A DNA stretch of 64,000 bases, from assembly GCF_000006565.2 (NCBI RefSeq), contig NC_031476.1, forward strand, positions 441,458-505,457, read 5' to 3'. The position numbers were made by a program, and so were the translations under genes. The DNA comes from Toxoplasma gondii ME49 (taxonomy: Eukaryota > Apicomplexa > Conoidasida > Eucoccidiorida > Sarcocystidae). Under the pieces are notes generated by a model. It searched no databases, was not told where the DNA came from, and worked only from the letters and a program-made list of their open reading frames with translations. Within the stretch, counting starts at the first letter, position 1. Each line of letters begins with the position of its first letter. Positions 21,416 to 33,657 of the stretch are shown here, one piece after another.

Positions 21416-24400
21416 TTAACGTTTTCCTTTTCCCTTCAACTTTCCCTTCCCTTTGTTCTTCTTAGACTCTTGAAGCGTTTCTTGAATCCTCTTGAGATAC
21501 AACCGTGCAAAGTGCCTGATTGTGCTGGCTGCCTGCTTCAGCTTCTCTGCCTGCTTCGACCTCTCAACTAAAATCGCAGCCTTGGCAATCGCTGCCTTCT
21601 CTTCCGCATCTTTCCGCTCCCGGTCTTCGTCCTGCACAGAGAATGGCGACAGCAAATCTCTGACTGCAGTAGAGCTTTGTGAACTCGAGTTTTATTTGGC
21701 CAGTGGAGAGATGTCAGAACCTCGGATCCTTTTTACAGATACAATATCCGTTCACCGCGGTTATCTTTGCTCTTGTAATATGTGATATGACTGCGAGCAT
21801 ACAATCACTCATGACACAGTTATCTACAATGAAACAACAATAACGATGTAACTTAATAAGCAACTGGCATGAACATCGGGGAGGGCACAGAAATGCACAG
21901 CTCGTGCTGGCTCAGATCCAACTGAAAACGTAGAATCTAAGAACACTTCTCCTCTTTGTAGAAAACAGATAACCGCTAGGTGTTTCCAAGGAGACAGTAT
22001 CTGTAGCAGTATTGACTGAAAGGACAGATCATGAACCTTACGCGAAACTCCCGCATCTCGAAGCGGGACTTAAAGAATCTTCATCGACGTATGTGAAGTA
22101 CGTGGTACAAGAGCAGAGGGGGGGCTGGTGGTTGCCCAGTATGAACGTCTATCTCATCTTATCAGTGAACGAAGTAACACACAGGGAAAACGCACCAAGC
22201 GTTGTTGGGCGACCGCCAGAGTTCTTAGAAGCGAGTTCTGGTGTTTGAGAAGGGCGGTAAGTTCTTTCTGTTTTTCTTCGGTTTCTTTGGTGAACCGTTC
22301 ATGCCATGCCTGTTTCTCGTCTTGGACCTGGATGCACAACATAAATGAACTCAGCGAATGCGACTGAAAAGCTTTCTTTTTGTCTTGCTCATGTCGAATA
22401 ACTACACAATATACTCTAAAGACTACGGGAGGGCACTGTATGTTGGCAACTGCACTTTGTGCATTCGGTTGAAAACAAGCGTCTACCTTGGTGGTGCCAT
22501 TATCGAGCTTTAGCTTGCGTGTCCATCGTACTACCTCAGTGCAACTTTCATACATTCTGAATATATTCTCGCGAAAATTTGAGAATCTCCGTGTGTGCGA
22601 ACTCTTCAAGATAAGCCTCGCTGAGCTCCTTCGCTAGCTGCCGCTGAAGCTCGATTTCTTTTTGCTGAAACACACGAAGCAATGCTTGTTCCTGAGCCGC
22701 CAGTTGCTTCTCTTCGAAAGACAGCTTGAGAGATGACTTCAGCCGGTTCTGCTGGAGTTCTTCTTTCAACGAGGAGATCTCTGCATTCGTCTGTTTCATT
22801 TCTCTCTCGTACTCTGCAGTTTCCTTCTTCAACTCTGCTTCAAGAAGTCGAACTGCTTGCGCGGACTCCCTGGTTCTCTTCTTTACCTGCCTCAAGCGCA
22901 GTTCACACCTTTTGCCGTTGTCTGCACACTGAAAGTTTTACTGTGGCTGCCAGTTATAACCTTTTATGTTGTTAGATTAATCAAAATGCTGCATCGCGAA
23001 TGCTATTTCACTGGCTTGGTGACGACATAACTACGAACCAACCACTGGTTTTGATGGAATTGCTTATAACACCGTCCCAACAGTATATTCCACCGTATCT
23101 CCAACAACCTGTTCTTGAGAAGCCAGCATCGTAAATATGTGTCCGGTTAAATACGTAGGAACACTCATTCCACGTTAGAGCGTATCATCGAAATAATGAC
23201 AACAGGGTACAACAAATATCCATCGTTTACCTGCCTTACACAAAGGCGGAAGTGACAGCTACCACTTGCTTGTTCCCAACCTTCCGCTGAAGCTGCCGAC
23301 AACAGTGATTGGAAGTGCGTAGAGAAGCCTCAAACTCTCAGCTGTGCAATCAAATTGTATTTCTTCTCATGCTACTGCGCAGCGGTTGTGGGTAGTAACG
23401 TTCCTGGTCAAGAAAAGCAGAGGGGTTCCCCGAAATGAATGGGAAAAGTCTCAATTAGGGAACATGCAATGCTCACCTCATTGAGTTTTTCTTGTTGGTG
23501 CTTCTCTTGAGCCACTCTGTCTTGTAGAGACTTGAAAGTGTAAGCGTCCTGGAGTTCATCTCGCACGTCGGCATACCATTCCTCCACTTTCTGTCTCTCA
23601 AGCTGCAATTTGACGGCGTTCTCCTGAGAGACAGAAGAGTATAAAGTCGACAGTCAAGAAGCCAGCTCTCTAATTTCGGAGGCAAACGACAAAAAAATGG
23701 AGAACTCTGGTAAGCCGCAAAAGCAAGATCAATCTAAGGGAAATGAAAAGGGTGGCCTCGGTCATTGGTTCCGCGTTCGCTACACTTCCAGGAGCTTCTG
23801 GAAGACAAACTGAAACTGACGCGATCGCACAGCTAACGAAACAAACGCAGCCACCTTCCGGCACAATTGCCCTTTTCAGCGAGCTGCTTCCTAAGCGACA
23901 GGATTAACCACAGCTTGAGATATCAGCATTTTGCTCTAACTCCAGTGTGCGCCGAACCCTCCTTCAGCTTCCCGATGGAACTATGTTTCGTTTGCATGGA
24001 GAGACATGGATAATGGGAAGCATTTTCGTGTGTTTTCCCAGTTTTATGGGAAAAAAGTGGCGGCAGTTCAAACGCTGTCACATAAATGTTCACACAGTAA
24101 CATCCATTCAGCTGAACAAGAAGTCCGGTGCCCGACAGTTTCATGTCCGCTATGCATTCTTCCATTTGCGGCAGGAAGCCGGACGCATTTGTTGGGGCAA
24201 GAAACAGTGTTCCCGCTGTTGTGTTTCTCTGTCCAAGCGAACTAGAGTGCCATCTTTGTAATGCTCAATCGAGAGTTATTGCATTTGCATTCCGTTTGCA
24301 TACGAGGGCGTCCTTGCCGGTCAGGACTCAGCGGTGGGCCTATATTTTATGACGTTGTTGACAAATAGACACTTTACTTGAAGATTTGGATTTTGCTTCA

Positions 24401-25441
24401 AATTCCGGCAAAGCTCTTTATTTGCCTCCCGCAGCTTTTGCGAAACTTCCTCGAGCTCGGCCTCCACGCTCTTCAGCTTTTCAATATTACTTAATCCTCT
24501 CAGCTGTTGCTTGCTGTCAGTCAACTCCTTGAATCTGTGAGCAAACCCGATCCAGACCCTTTTGAAGATGCACAAATACATAGACGAAACCCTTTTTACT
24601 TTTCATCCAACGCACCACATGAATGCTCCGTGGTTCGGGTCCTCACGCCCATTCAGCAAAGCGAACAAATTTTCATCTATCTATCCCGGTTTTACGAGTC
24701 ATGCTGTGTCGTTGTCAAAACCTCAACCGTAGCTGTGTATCCCTCCGATGCGTGCTGGCTTTACCTCAAAAGAGCATCTCATTACGTCTCTCCTTCAGCA
24801 TTCAGGATTGGATGGAACTGCTCATTTTAGGGCTTTATTGAAACCAGGGACTTCACGGATCGTTTGTGTGCATCTTCTCGATTTATGAAACTATTGCTCT
24901 GTCGCACCGGTGGAACCAGTTCATTCACAAGGTGGAACACAAAACAAATAGAGGCGGCAGGTCTTGTGCTTTTAGTAAGAAACCGTCGTTTCTTCCCTAT
25001 ATGTACCATGTTGAACACGGACTGACATGCATGCCTGTTGGTGTTGGCAGGCAGCTTTCATTCCCGCTTCTTTCAAGCGTTTCTGTCTTGTTAGTCGTAT
25101 GCGAAGTCCTAGATGTTCCGGAGGCGGGAACGTCCGTGCTACAAGAACGAGTGCCGTTGAAGTAGACCAGACATCTAGTCAATGACTCTTGGACTGTTTT
25201 GTTCTTTCTCTCACTTTTCCTGCAGAGAACTCTGTTCCTGAATCATGCGTACAATGTCGTCGCCCTTGGACAGAGACAGTTCATCTCTTCTGGCTGTGTG
25301 CCCTGCGGGCACCAGTTTGCTCACGAAACTAAGCTGTCTCAGTGCCTCATCTATCAGCACGCAAGCCCGAAAAGCCTCAACGGGAGTCAGCTGAACTGCA
25401 TTGCTTTTAGTGGCGCTGGGGGCGACGGCGCTTTCCGCCAT
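21416..25441 (-). CDS. Coiled-coil protein resembling nexin-dynein regulatory complex subunit DRC9 (IQCG)
   Basis: Six exons on the minus strand join in phase: 25441-25215, 24534-24378, 23623-23477, 22928-22554, 22327-22196 and 21631-21416, giving 417 residues. The start ATG lies in a good context (CGCCATGG). A short globular N-terminus (VEAFRACVLIDEALRQL) is followed by almost continuous heptad coiled coil, a weak IQ-like helix (AASTIRHFARLYLKRIQ), and a lysine/glycine tail ending KGKGKLKGKGKR. Length, the initial helix containing a DxxLxxL pattern, the coiled coil, the IQ helix and the KGKGK tail together match DRC9/IQCG, a ciliary axoneme subunit that pairs with DRC10. No single motif is decisive, and other axonemal coiled-coil proteins remain possible. 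In coccidia such a protein would act only in the flagellated microgamete. Confidence 0.65.
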
Positions 25442-27910
25442 GGCGTTCTTGTCTCTTGTTGAAACATCAGAAACAAGGAACCCGATTGTATCTCAGGCAC
25501 GGGAGGAGAGGCGATGAAAACCAAGATGCAGTAGTCATCAGCTTTCGCTTCTTTCATTCAAACATCGCGTTTCCCACAGCGGTTTTCTCTAAACTGCGTT
25601 ATCCTGTGCTTTCTGCTCTCAGACTTGTTTACCGTGTGCGGATATTCGTGAACTCTTTCACGCTAAGCTTCCGGCGTTGTGGCATTCTTTTCTCAGTCTT
25701 CTTTATCGGATTATCCATGGCAAGCTGGAAAGCTCCCTGATGGCTGCTCTGAACAGGAGAGGCTTTGCTTGTACTGTGGGAACTACGTGACTAGGAGTTT
25801 CTTGTTTCAGCGTGGAGACGATTACTCATCATCCCTCGAAGGCCAGGTGGAGGACACAGAGTCTTACCCCCAGAGATCAGAGGGGCACTAGCAGCGCGGA
25901 AATCGACAAGTAAAGTTAGGGGCCGCATAGAAGTGTTCGAAGCAAAGACTGTCGTCTCAAAGAAAACTCATATTTGATTCATGTGCGGCCTCACGGTAGG
26001 TTGGTACTACAACCGGGAGAAAAGAACTACACAGCTCGAGCCTTATTTTAGGTTTTCAAGCTCTTCCCTAGCCCAACAGAAGGGCTTAAGAGCGTCTGCC
26101 CACTTTGCGCAAAACAACAGACCGATTTTCAGCGCGGGAAGGTGTGGGACACATCGGTGAGGAAATGGCTTGGTACCAAAGTTCGTATAAAGCATGCGCA
26201 CTCTCGACGTTTGTCAGAGTCTCTTCTCTGGCTCTTTGTCGTTACTCTTCTGTTAAGGTAACACACTAATGTTACTGCTCGCCCGTAATTAAGGAGGATT
26301 AGATCATGAGTGCAGGAAAAGAGGTGAGAGCAGCGGCAGTCCTCGTGTATGGGTGATACCCGTACAAACTGCAGTTCGAGTGCAACACTCACACAGGCCC
26401 AGTGAAAAAGACGGGCTGCTAACCCGAACGAATAGGCAGAGGGAGCCTCTACCACTCCGTCAACAATGAGTCAATGCAGTGTTTTGCCGAGCAGACCATT
26501 GACATTTCGAGCGATTATCGGTCCACTAATGTACTTCATCAACTGCCGACTTCAGTCTGCTTTCTTTGCCGAGAACTCAACCAAGAAATCCTTGTTTGCA
26601 ATTCGGTTCTCACTAACCTGGGGAATGAAAAGCCTCGCTGCGACAAATAGTTCCGAACTAACACTTCACGAGTTCCTATGGCTCTGCCAGAAGTTTTACG
26701 CAAGCGCGTAGAGAGCGGATCGCTGCATCACATGCAGAAGAGCTCTGCTTTACCATTGAGATTTCCCATACGGACGCAACGTCACAGAGCACCTTCAAGG
26801 CAGAAAACTCTGCAGCTGGATGTAATGCTGGATACCGTTATGAGATTGACCTTCCTGCGACATGCATTGGCGCCTACCTGGGCGACACACATTCTTAAAA
26901 AAGGAAAGCGACAGCGTTGTAGACGCCGGGTGTGTCTGCAGTCAGTGCAGGCCAGAAGATCGGAAGTGTCAACAAATTGATCTATCTGACGGGCACTTCA
27001 CCTAAGTGCCTTCTTGATTTTTGAACACTTAGTCTTCTGTTGCAAATTACCCGACCTTCGGTCTTCTACAATACTCTTTCTGCAGTGAGAACGAATTTTG
27101 TGCAGAAGGGCATCTATGGCAACAGAGCAGGCGTTTCACTGCCGCAGCACCGACTTCGCGTTCGCCAGAACGTTCATTCCGTGTATCACAGGAGATGAAA
27201 CTGTGCTCTTCGCTGTACACGTCCGACTTCGTTTCCGCAGTGTGCGAAAGAAAAACACTGCTACGCACCAAGCAATCGTCGCTCCCTTGTGCTTGGTCGA
27301 GACGGGGACAATTCTACTCGCTGTGTTGGATGCCATTCAAGAGGTCACCTATGACCAGGTCCATATGGCTGTCCAGTTGAATCTCTGATGTTTAGTCTTG
27401 CACTGCCGGTGGGATTTTTCTGTCCTCATCGCACATGAAGACATGGGCGATCCGCTGCTTTTTTCCGCTGCCCATGTGTGACGCGAAAAACTGAGAGAAG
27501 CGGCCACTTTCCAGCAGAATTGTGACAGAAAATTTCATCGGCACCTTCGCACTCCGGAGTGCCCGGAAGTTAATCACGGTGAACAGATTTCGTGGACAAC
27601 CTTCGAATGTAAATCAATCCAAACGGATGGAAGTACAGTGGGTAGAAGTGTTCTGTGTCTCAGGAACGTCTTCTTCCCCTCCCCCCAAACCAACTTTGGC
27701 GGAGCGACACCCTCGAGTCTGTTCACAGGCACCCATTTGAGATATTTTAGCACAATTTCCTCTTTCCCTAGGCGCTTCCCCTTGAGAGGAAAGTTGACGC
27801 TCTCTGGGACGAGTGACGGCGAAGGACACCAAACGTTCATCGTTCCTCGTGTTTTGTTCCAACTGGATCCACAGCGTCTTCTGTGTACGGTCATAAACGT
27901 CGAGAACCGC
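25442..27910. other. Intergenic region upstream of the DRC9-like gene
   Basis: About 2.5 kb containing the DRC9-like promoter and the 3' UTR of the mitochondrial gene. A GCATGC core lies near 26192, about 750 bases upstream of the DRC9-like ATG. No RNA gene or convincing coding exon is visible. Open frames of 60-110 codons occur on both strands without splice support. Confidence 0.5.
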
Positions 27911-29885
27911 TTAAACGAGGTCGCCTCGTGGCACTACCCAGTTGATTTTGTGTTCCGGGGCTTCGAGGTAGAACAGCTTCATGTCAAGGCGATATTGACG
28001 GTGTTGGTCCAGGAAAAGGAACGCGCAGTAGACGCCGATCAAGGCGCCGAACAGGTATTCTCTGAAGAACATCGCCGTGTTGTACGCTGAAGCACAGAGA
28101 GTTAAAAGCACCACACACAGAACCCAATGAAAAGGCAAACACTGACTGTGAGATACTCTCCCCGGTCTTCTGCAGTTCACATCAGGCGGCCAGCAAGAAG
28201 CAAACGGACTCCAGAATCCCTTCGGGTTCCCGTGGTGCCAACAAGAATACCTCCCACTCAGGCATTCCACCCACGCCTTCACATGGATTTGCCGCACCGA
28301 AGGCGACAAAGAAAAAAATGAGCGTCTTCCCGCATGCACAGACGCGCTGGCGAAGATCTAGAATTTTTCAGTCGACTGGACTCGCGCCGGAGCTCAGACG
28401 AGTCAGGAAGATAATCTGGGCGAAGCTACACTGAAAGACAAGAAAACGAAGAACATGCGATAGACGGGACCGTGAAACGGTCAAACGCTCCATGGGCGAG
28501 AGACGCGAAGCTTACATGCAAGGACTTTTTGTCTGTACGACAGCCACGCGCCTTCCCACGCAACTTCCGCCTCGCGTGCCATTTCCTCAGGCGTTCTGTA
28601 CGGCATCGGAATCTGGTTTCGGTAGATCTTCAGCGGCTTAGCAAATTTATAGAACATTTCTTCGTAGTCGTCGTACGTGAAGTCGCCCTTGATCAGTTTG
28701 TACATGAACGGCTGCAGCGATGGAGTGTCATCGGCGAGCTTCTTGAGGAACGGGAAGAACTGGGGAGGCACATAGTAGACGTGTTTGATGTGCTGAGAGA
28801 CCTCCGGGGGGATTTGAGCAGGCACACTGTAGCCAAGCGACACAGAAGAGAAGAACAATTCACGCAGATGAAGGACGACAGACACGAACGGCAGACAAGG
28901 CTGCTACAGACAGCCGCGCACAGAAAAGACAGAGGCAACGGGTATACGCTTACACTCCTGAAACAGAACGAAAGGCACCAACGATCTGCAACCTCGACTG
29001 TTCTTCTCTGCACCCGCGTTTAACAAAGACAGTCGCCCTGAGTCGTCTACAGATTCGCGTTTCGTCTTCTTGTCTTAAACTTGAACCTCTACGTCTACCA
29101 GTACGGAAGGTGAGCCTGTGCTCGCACTCCTGGCCACACTGTCTGTCGCCCACTCTGACCTTACTCGTTAGAACAGTCCCCTGGGTTCCACACGGCTTCC
29201 TTTCGCAGACCGAACCCCTAACATCGACTGGTACAGAGACTTTACCGCATGGTCCGCTAAAAGCAGGCATTAAGAACACAACGGTCACACCGAGACCGTC
29301 GACTGTTGTGTCAGCACCCCATTATCTAACTATGGATCTTGTCTCTGTACACGTGTGGCTCCCATAGTTTTGGTGAACGCATCTCAAACACAGCACAAGA
29401 AACAATATCCTCGAAACACGTTGAAACCCGACTCTCTCTTTGGCGTACCCGAAGCCGTCTCTCGGGATAACCTGGTGTTCGTCTTCCCAAACCGGCTGCC
29501 AGGTAGGTCGGTCCCACTGCATAACAAAGAGCATGGGAGAACCGGCGCCACTTCCACGCGCGTAGAGTCCCTCTCCTCCAACGGGGATGTTCAAAGTGTC
29601 TTTCGCGCCACGAGTGAGCTCTGGGGGATACTCATCGTGGCCGCCGCTCATGCCACGCGTCTGCTGAGAAAGGGCACTGACGCCTGGACCCGCGGTGATG
29701 CGCCGGGAGTACAAAGGAGTGGAGAGCGGCGCCAAAGGCGACGAAAAAGAGAAGAACCGACGAGAAGCTGCAGTCGGCAAGCCGGCGAAAGACAACGTAG
29801 ACCGGCTGAAGAGAGGTGCTGTGGCTGCGCCGACTGGCCGCATGCCGGCGAAAGGCAGGAACAACTGACGGGCTGTGGTCGCCAT
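27911..29885 (-). CDS. Mitochondrial single-pass membrane protein, lineage-specific
   Basis: Three exons join in phase: 29885-29449 (donor GG|GTACGC), 28826-28516 and 28086-27911, giving 307 residues. The start ATG sits in AAAATGG, and the frame upstream of it has no other credible start. Residues 1-50 form an Arg/Ser/Phe-rich presequence ending near RRFFSFSS, typical of mitochondrial import. The middle is soluble and rich in Pro, Tyr and Trp. A single hydrophobic helix follows (about 260-276, YLFGALIGVYCAFLFL), then a charged tail of about 30 residues ending RGDLV. Small proteins of this layout are common among the lineage-specific subunits of the apicomplexan ATP synthase and respiratory complexes. 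I cannot assign it to one. It belongs to no family I recognise. Confidence 0.7.
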
Positions 29886-31047
29886 TTTCAACAACGGGTG
29901 CTCAGTCCAGTATGGAAGTCGAGGAAAAAATGACCATATCTGCTTTCGGCGTCCTAACCGATAATAAAGGCCCCGGAAGACCGGATTTCCACGCGGGTAA
30001 TAGGGAACGCAGGAACACGCCGGGTTGTCGGTCCGGAGCTGCGGCAGGCGGTAACGCAGTGTGTGGCCCCGTCCACAGAAAAGGGAGAAACGCCCACGAC
30101 AAAGAAGTAAAAATTCGGGGGTTTGCCCGACAAATCGCGAAAAAGCGAGAATTCCACACTCGGAACACGGGCGAGGTTGCAGAAGAAATACCCTGGCGTG
30201 TAGGGCAAGCCTCCTTCGCTGCCTCACCGGGAATCGCAAATCCCCATCAAATGCTTGACAGAGAGAGTGAGTAGGCACACTTGATCGTACGTGTGCGTTT
30301 TCAACGGGGAGAACACAGAGGGAGCAAAAAGCAAGTCCAGCCCGTGATCCGGAAGGCGCGAAACGCCCGGGCGAGAGATTGCCAGACAAAGCAGGACCCA
30401 ACTCTTCGAATATACAGCGCACCAGCCACCAGGTATTCGAATGCCCCGATAACTGGCGTTTTCTGTGAATTCACTCGTGTCCACGCTCCCCCGTAGCTTT
30501 TAATGTACACTTCTGACCTTCTTGTGCAAACGTCCAACGTGGAAACACGATCTTAGCCGAAAAGGGGGAACTCAAATGCCACGTTTAATGCACGGAGGTC
30601 AACACTCAAGCAGCTTCTTCAACGACACTGCTGACAATCTCCTGAATATATCAGTGTGGTCTCTAAAATGTAACGATGTACTCGGGTGTTCGCTTGTCGA
30701 CTTGGATCTTCCAAACTTTTGGAATCGACTTTCTTGCAAGAAACAACCTGGACCGGCGTCTGTGCCAAATTTGTAGATATCCAGGGTGAGACACTCCGAG
30801 TTGGTTGTTCACTTCATACATTCAGTATCAGCTGACCACCCCACCCGGGATGTATCCATCTTCGTCACAGTTATGAGTTTAGGTTAACCACAGTCTTGAG
30901 TATGTATGCAACTTCTACGACAGAAACACCACTTGGCTCCCCCAAAGGTTACCCAGCGCCACCAAAGCGACCTAACTCACAAGGAGAGGCTCCTCCGGTG
31001 TAAGGCTCTCTACCTGAAACAACAGGGACCTTCAGCGTACAGATGTC

Positions 31048-31076
31048 ATATATATATATATATATATGTATATGGT
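31048..31076. repeat. TA microsatellite
   Basis: A TATATATATATATATATATG run in the divergent spacer upstream of TPPP. Confidence 0.8.
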
Positions 31077-32066
31077 GTTTACATGCAAGTACATAATAGT
31101 CCACTTTGACGGATCGGAACCAGATGCACATGAGGCAGTGTCCAGATTCCGCAGGCGTCATCAACGCCACATTGTCGGATGAACTTTGCTAGCTGAAATA
31201 TCGGGACTTTACGTCGTCCCTTGCTTGCCGCGGCTTGCATGCATCGTGGTCCTGACCTCAGCATAGAAAACCATTTTCAAAGCTGCTGCCGATATACAGT
31301 AATCTGTTATGTGCCCGTATGCATTGAGACAGCTTTTACATTTTTATCATGCCCCACCGTGTGCACGGTGGCACCGAGAGATTACACAGAAGTGAGAAGC
31401 GGCCTGGCAGATTTCAAAGTTCCTCAACAAGGTCTGAAATGTACGTAGAGATAGGGACAGCGTGGCAACAAATGGTAACTCTGCAGAGGCAATGACCACA
31501 CTTAGCCTCTAACGATATGAGGTGCATTTCTCTCTTACCACTTCAATGACATAGTGATCCGAATCCTTCTGATGCCACTCGCCTCTTTCTGTGGCTGAGG
31601 GAGCCCGGGCAAGAGTTCTTTGCGTCGTTTCTGGTCGTACGTGCTGACTGAAGTGCAAATCTTCAGTTTCAGAAGGGCGAATGTGCAGTGGCGTACCACC
31701 GTTTATTCCTATAGCAGGATAAGTGTGCATTCGCCAGACCGCAGCTAACATGGATAAGCGGTCAGGTGGATGGTGGTGAACACTCAGAGAGATTTAAGAA
31801 GAAACACCGGGCCCACAACTTGGAGAGCGTTTTGATGCTCTGAATGCCACGTATTGAAGTTGCAGTACGCAGAGGCCCGCAGTGGTACGAGTTCTTCAGA
31901 GAGTCATCGTGAGCGAGCAATGATATGTATGAGCTTTTTCGTGGTTGCTTAGCCACAACCCTGGTGGAGAATATTAGTACACAGTACTTCGAGTCGCTAC
32001 GATCCTGCAGCGTTCCCCCTTGTTTGTAACAATGAGGGTAACGCTGCGAAGCTACGAGTAACTAGC

Positions 32067-32074
32067 TGCATGCA
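32067..32074. promoter_or_regulatory. TGCATGCA motif upstream of TPPP
   Basis: A TGCATGC core is an enriched promoter motif in this lineage and resembles ApiAP2-type sites. This copy lies about 820 bases upstream of the TPPP ATG. Its position relative to the transcription start is unknown. Confidence 0.25.
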
Positions 32075-32891
32075 TTGCGAGCGAGCTAAAAATCGACGCA
32101 AGCGATCCCTCTCAAAACGGGGTGTGCCGCGCGTCTCAACCGAAGCAGGGAAACCCGGTTTCTCTGTTGCCATTTGTTTAGCGTTGTTCCCCGCGTCTTA
32201 GTTGTCGACTCTCCAGGATTGACTACTTCTGAGGCAGGAAGTTTACAGGCGTTCTCTAGTAAATGCTACGAATTGGGCGAGGGGTGTAGATCTTGACGCA
32301 GGTAAGCGAGTGCGGCGGTATGGAACCGGAGGAGGAAAACAGCTTTCGTTATTTTGGCAACATAGAACTGTGTGTTCCTTGAGTTCTGATGATCGGCTCA
32401 TCTGCGAGGCTCCTGACATTTTCCGAAAGTGAAGGTGAATGCGCGCTGCCGATCCTGTCCGCGCTGACGGATGGACCGGTGTCGCAGAGAAACTAGCGAG
32501 GCGTCATTGGCGGGGCTCACAGGCATTTTGCCGTTTTGCCCAAGATGCCAGCAGAGTGGATTTTGTAGACTGTGCAGAGGAGAGCCAGGGGTGCGTTTTA
32601 TTCAAAAGACACGGAATTATTGCTATAGTTCTAAACATTTGCTAGCAGCTACGTTTTCTACTGAGAGAAGTGTCAGGCGTGGTTGCCGACGACGCGGGGT
32701 TCTGGCACGCGCGGCATCAATTTCGAATGGAACTACCGTTCTCGTGAGCGTACACCAATTTTCCCGACAGCATATCCTCCACCCGAAGATGCCCAGTGCA
32801 GTCTTTCGGAAAAGTTAAGGGAAGGTCGGGACTGTCTTCTTGCCAACGTGCTCACTAAGGTGGTACGTTTCCTGCGCTTCCCTCAGACAAA

Positions 32892-33657
32892 ATGAGTATC
32901 GCCGGCGTTTTTCAAAGCTACACCCAAGGAAAGGGTGATATGGACAGTCGTACTCTTGTCAAATTGTGCAAGGAGACTGGCGTGATCGACAAGCAGACGA
33001 CACCAACTGACATCGACCTGATCTTCACCAAGTGCAAGGCAAAAGTGCGCCTCTGTTGGCTTTTGCGTGATGCAGTTCAATTCCAGAGAAGTTGTCCTCA
33101 TGAGGAAGCAAATGCAGTGTCAGCAATGCCCTTTCACGTGGTTTCCTACCTGACGATGAACTATTTTTCGGTGTTACACAGCAAGGGAGTAACGCGTAGG
33201 CACGGGAGTGCTGCTCTACACTCCAGGATTTCCATTGTGTATTTAGAGATTAAAAATGACATTCAACGAGTAATAAGGACATGGATCTCGTATGCCGCTT
33301 CTATGCGTTTTCCTTCAGGGTGCAAAGCGCCTGACGTGCGAAGACTTCGAGAAGGCTGTGGAGGAGATCGCGAAACGCAAGAACAAATCCGTAGACGAGA
33401 TCACTCAGCAGTTGTGTTCTTCCTCGGGGCCGTCTTTCTCAGGTACCAAAGCAGACGCTGTCCGCCTACATGACGACAAATCAACCTTCACAGGCGTCCA
33501 CGCACATGGCGGACCCTCCACTGTGGACACGCCCTCCAGAGGCCAGGCGGCAGGGCTTGGACCATCTGGTGCGACTGCTCAAATAAGTCTCGCCGATATC
33601 TGCGACCGGTCCACTCCAGATATCCGAGGCGTGAACAAGAACTTCCAAAAGTCGTGA
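32892..33657 (+). CDS. TPPP: p25-alpha / TPPP (tubulin polymerization-promoting protein)
   Basis: Two exons, 32892-33044 and 33319-33657, join in phase 0 to give 163 residues. The ATG context is AAAATGA. The N-terminal core (VFQSYTQGKGDMDSRTLVKL to VEEIAKRKNKSVDEI) is the EF-hand-like p25-alpha helical domain. The second part has the family's signature, a stretch reading DDKSTFTGVHAHGG followed by PSTVD, close to the protist version of the TPPP tail. TPPPs bind and bundle microtubules and are usually associated with cilia or flagella in protists. No doublecortin domain follows, so this is not apicortin, the DCX-p25 fusion of apicomplexans. It is divergent from the mitochondrial gene and lies 7.5 kb from the DRC9-like gene. 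Confidence 0.92.

Larger units (their letters stand above)
29886..32891. promoter_or_regulatory. Divergent intergenic region between mitochondrial gene and TPPP
   Basis: This 3-kb spacer separates two divergent starts and should hold both promoters and 5' UTRs. It carries one TA microsatellite (31048-31075) and TGCATGCA sites near 31239 and 32067. Long minus-strand openness from 29886 to 30422 is the upstream continuation of the mitochondrial reading frame and is unlikely to be translated. I see no other gene. Confidence 0.45.

Noticed and set aside
27638..28090. 150-codon + strand frame
   Set aside because: It overlaps the last exon and 3' flank of the mitochondrial gene on the other strand, whose frame has splice and domain support.
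29886..30422. Upstream extension of the mitochondrial protein frame
   Set aside because: The frame stays open, but starting it upstream would bury the clear presequence that begins at the AAAATGG start at 29885.
30549..30564. Minus-strand CTTTTCGGCTAAGATC, like the 5' stem-loop of U2 snRNA
   Set aside because: The match stops after about 15 bases. The branch-site recognition sequence GTAGTA and the Sm site that should follow in U2 are absent. It is at most a remnant, or chance.
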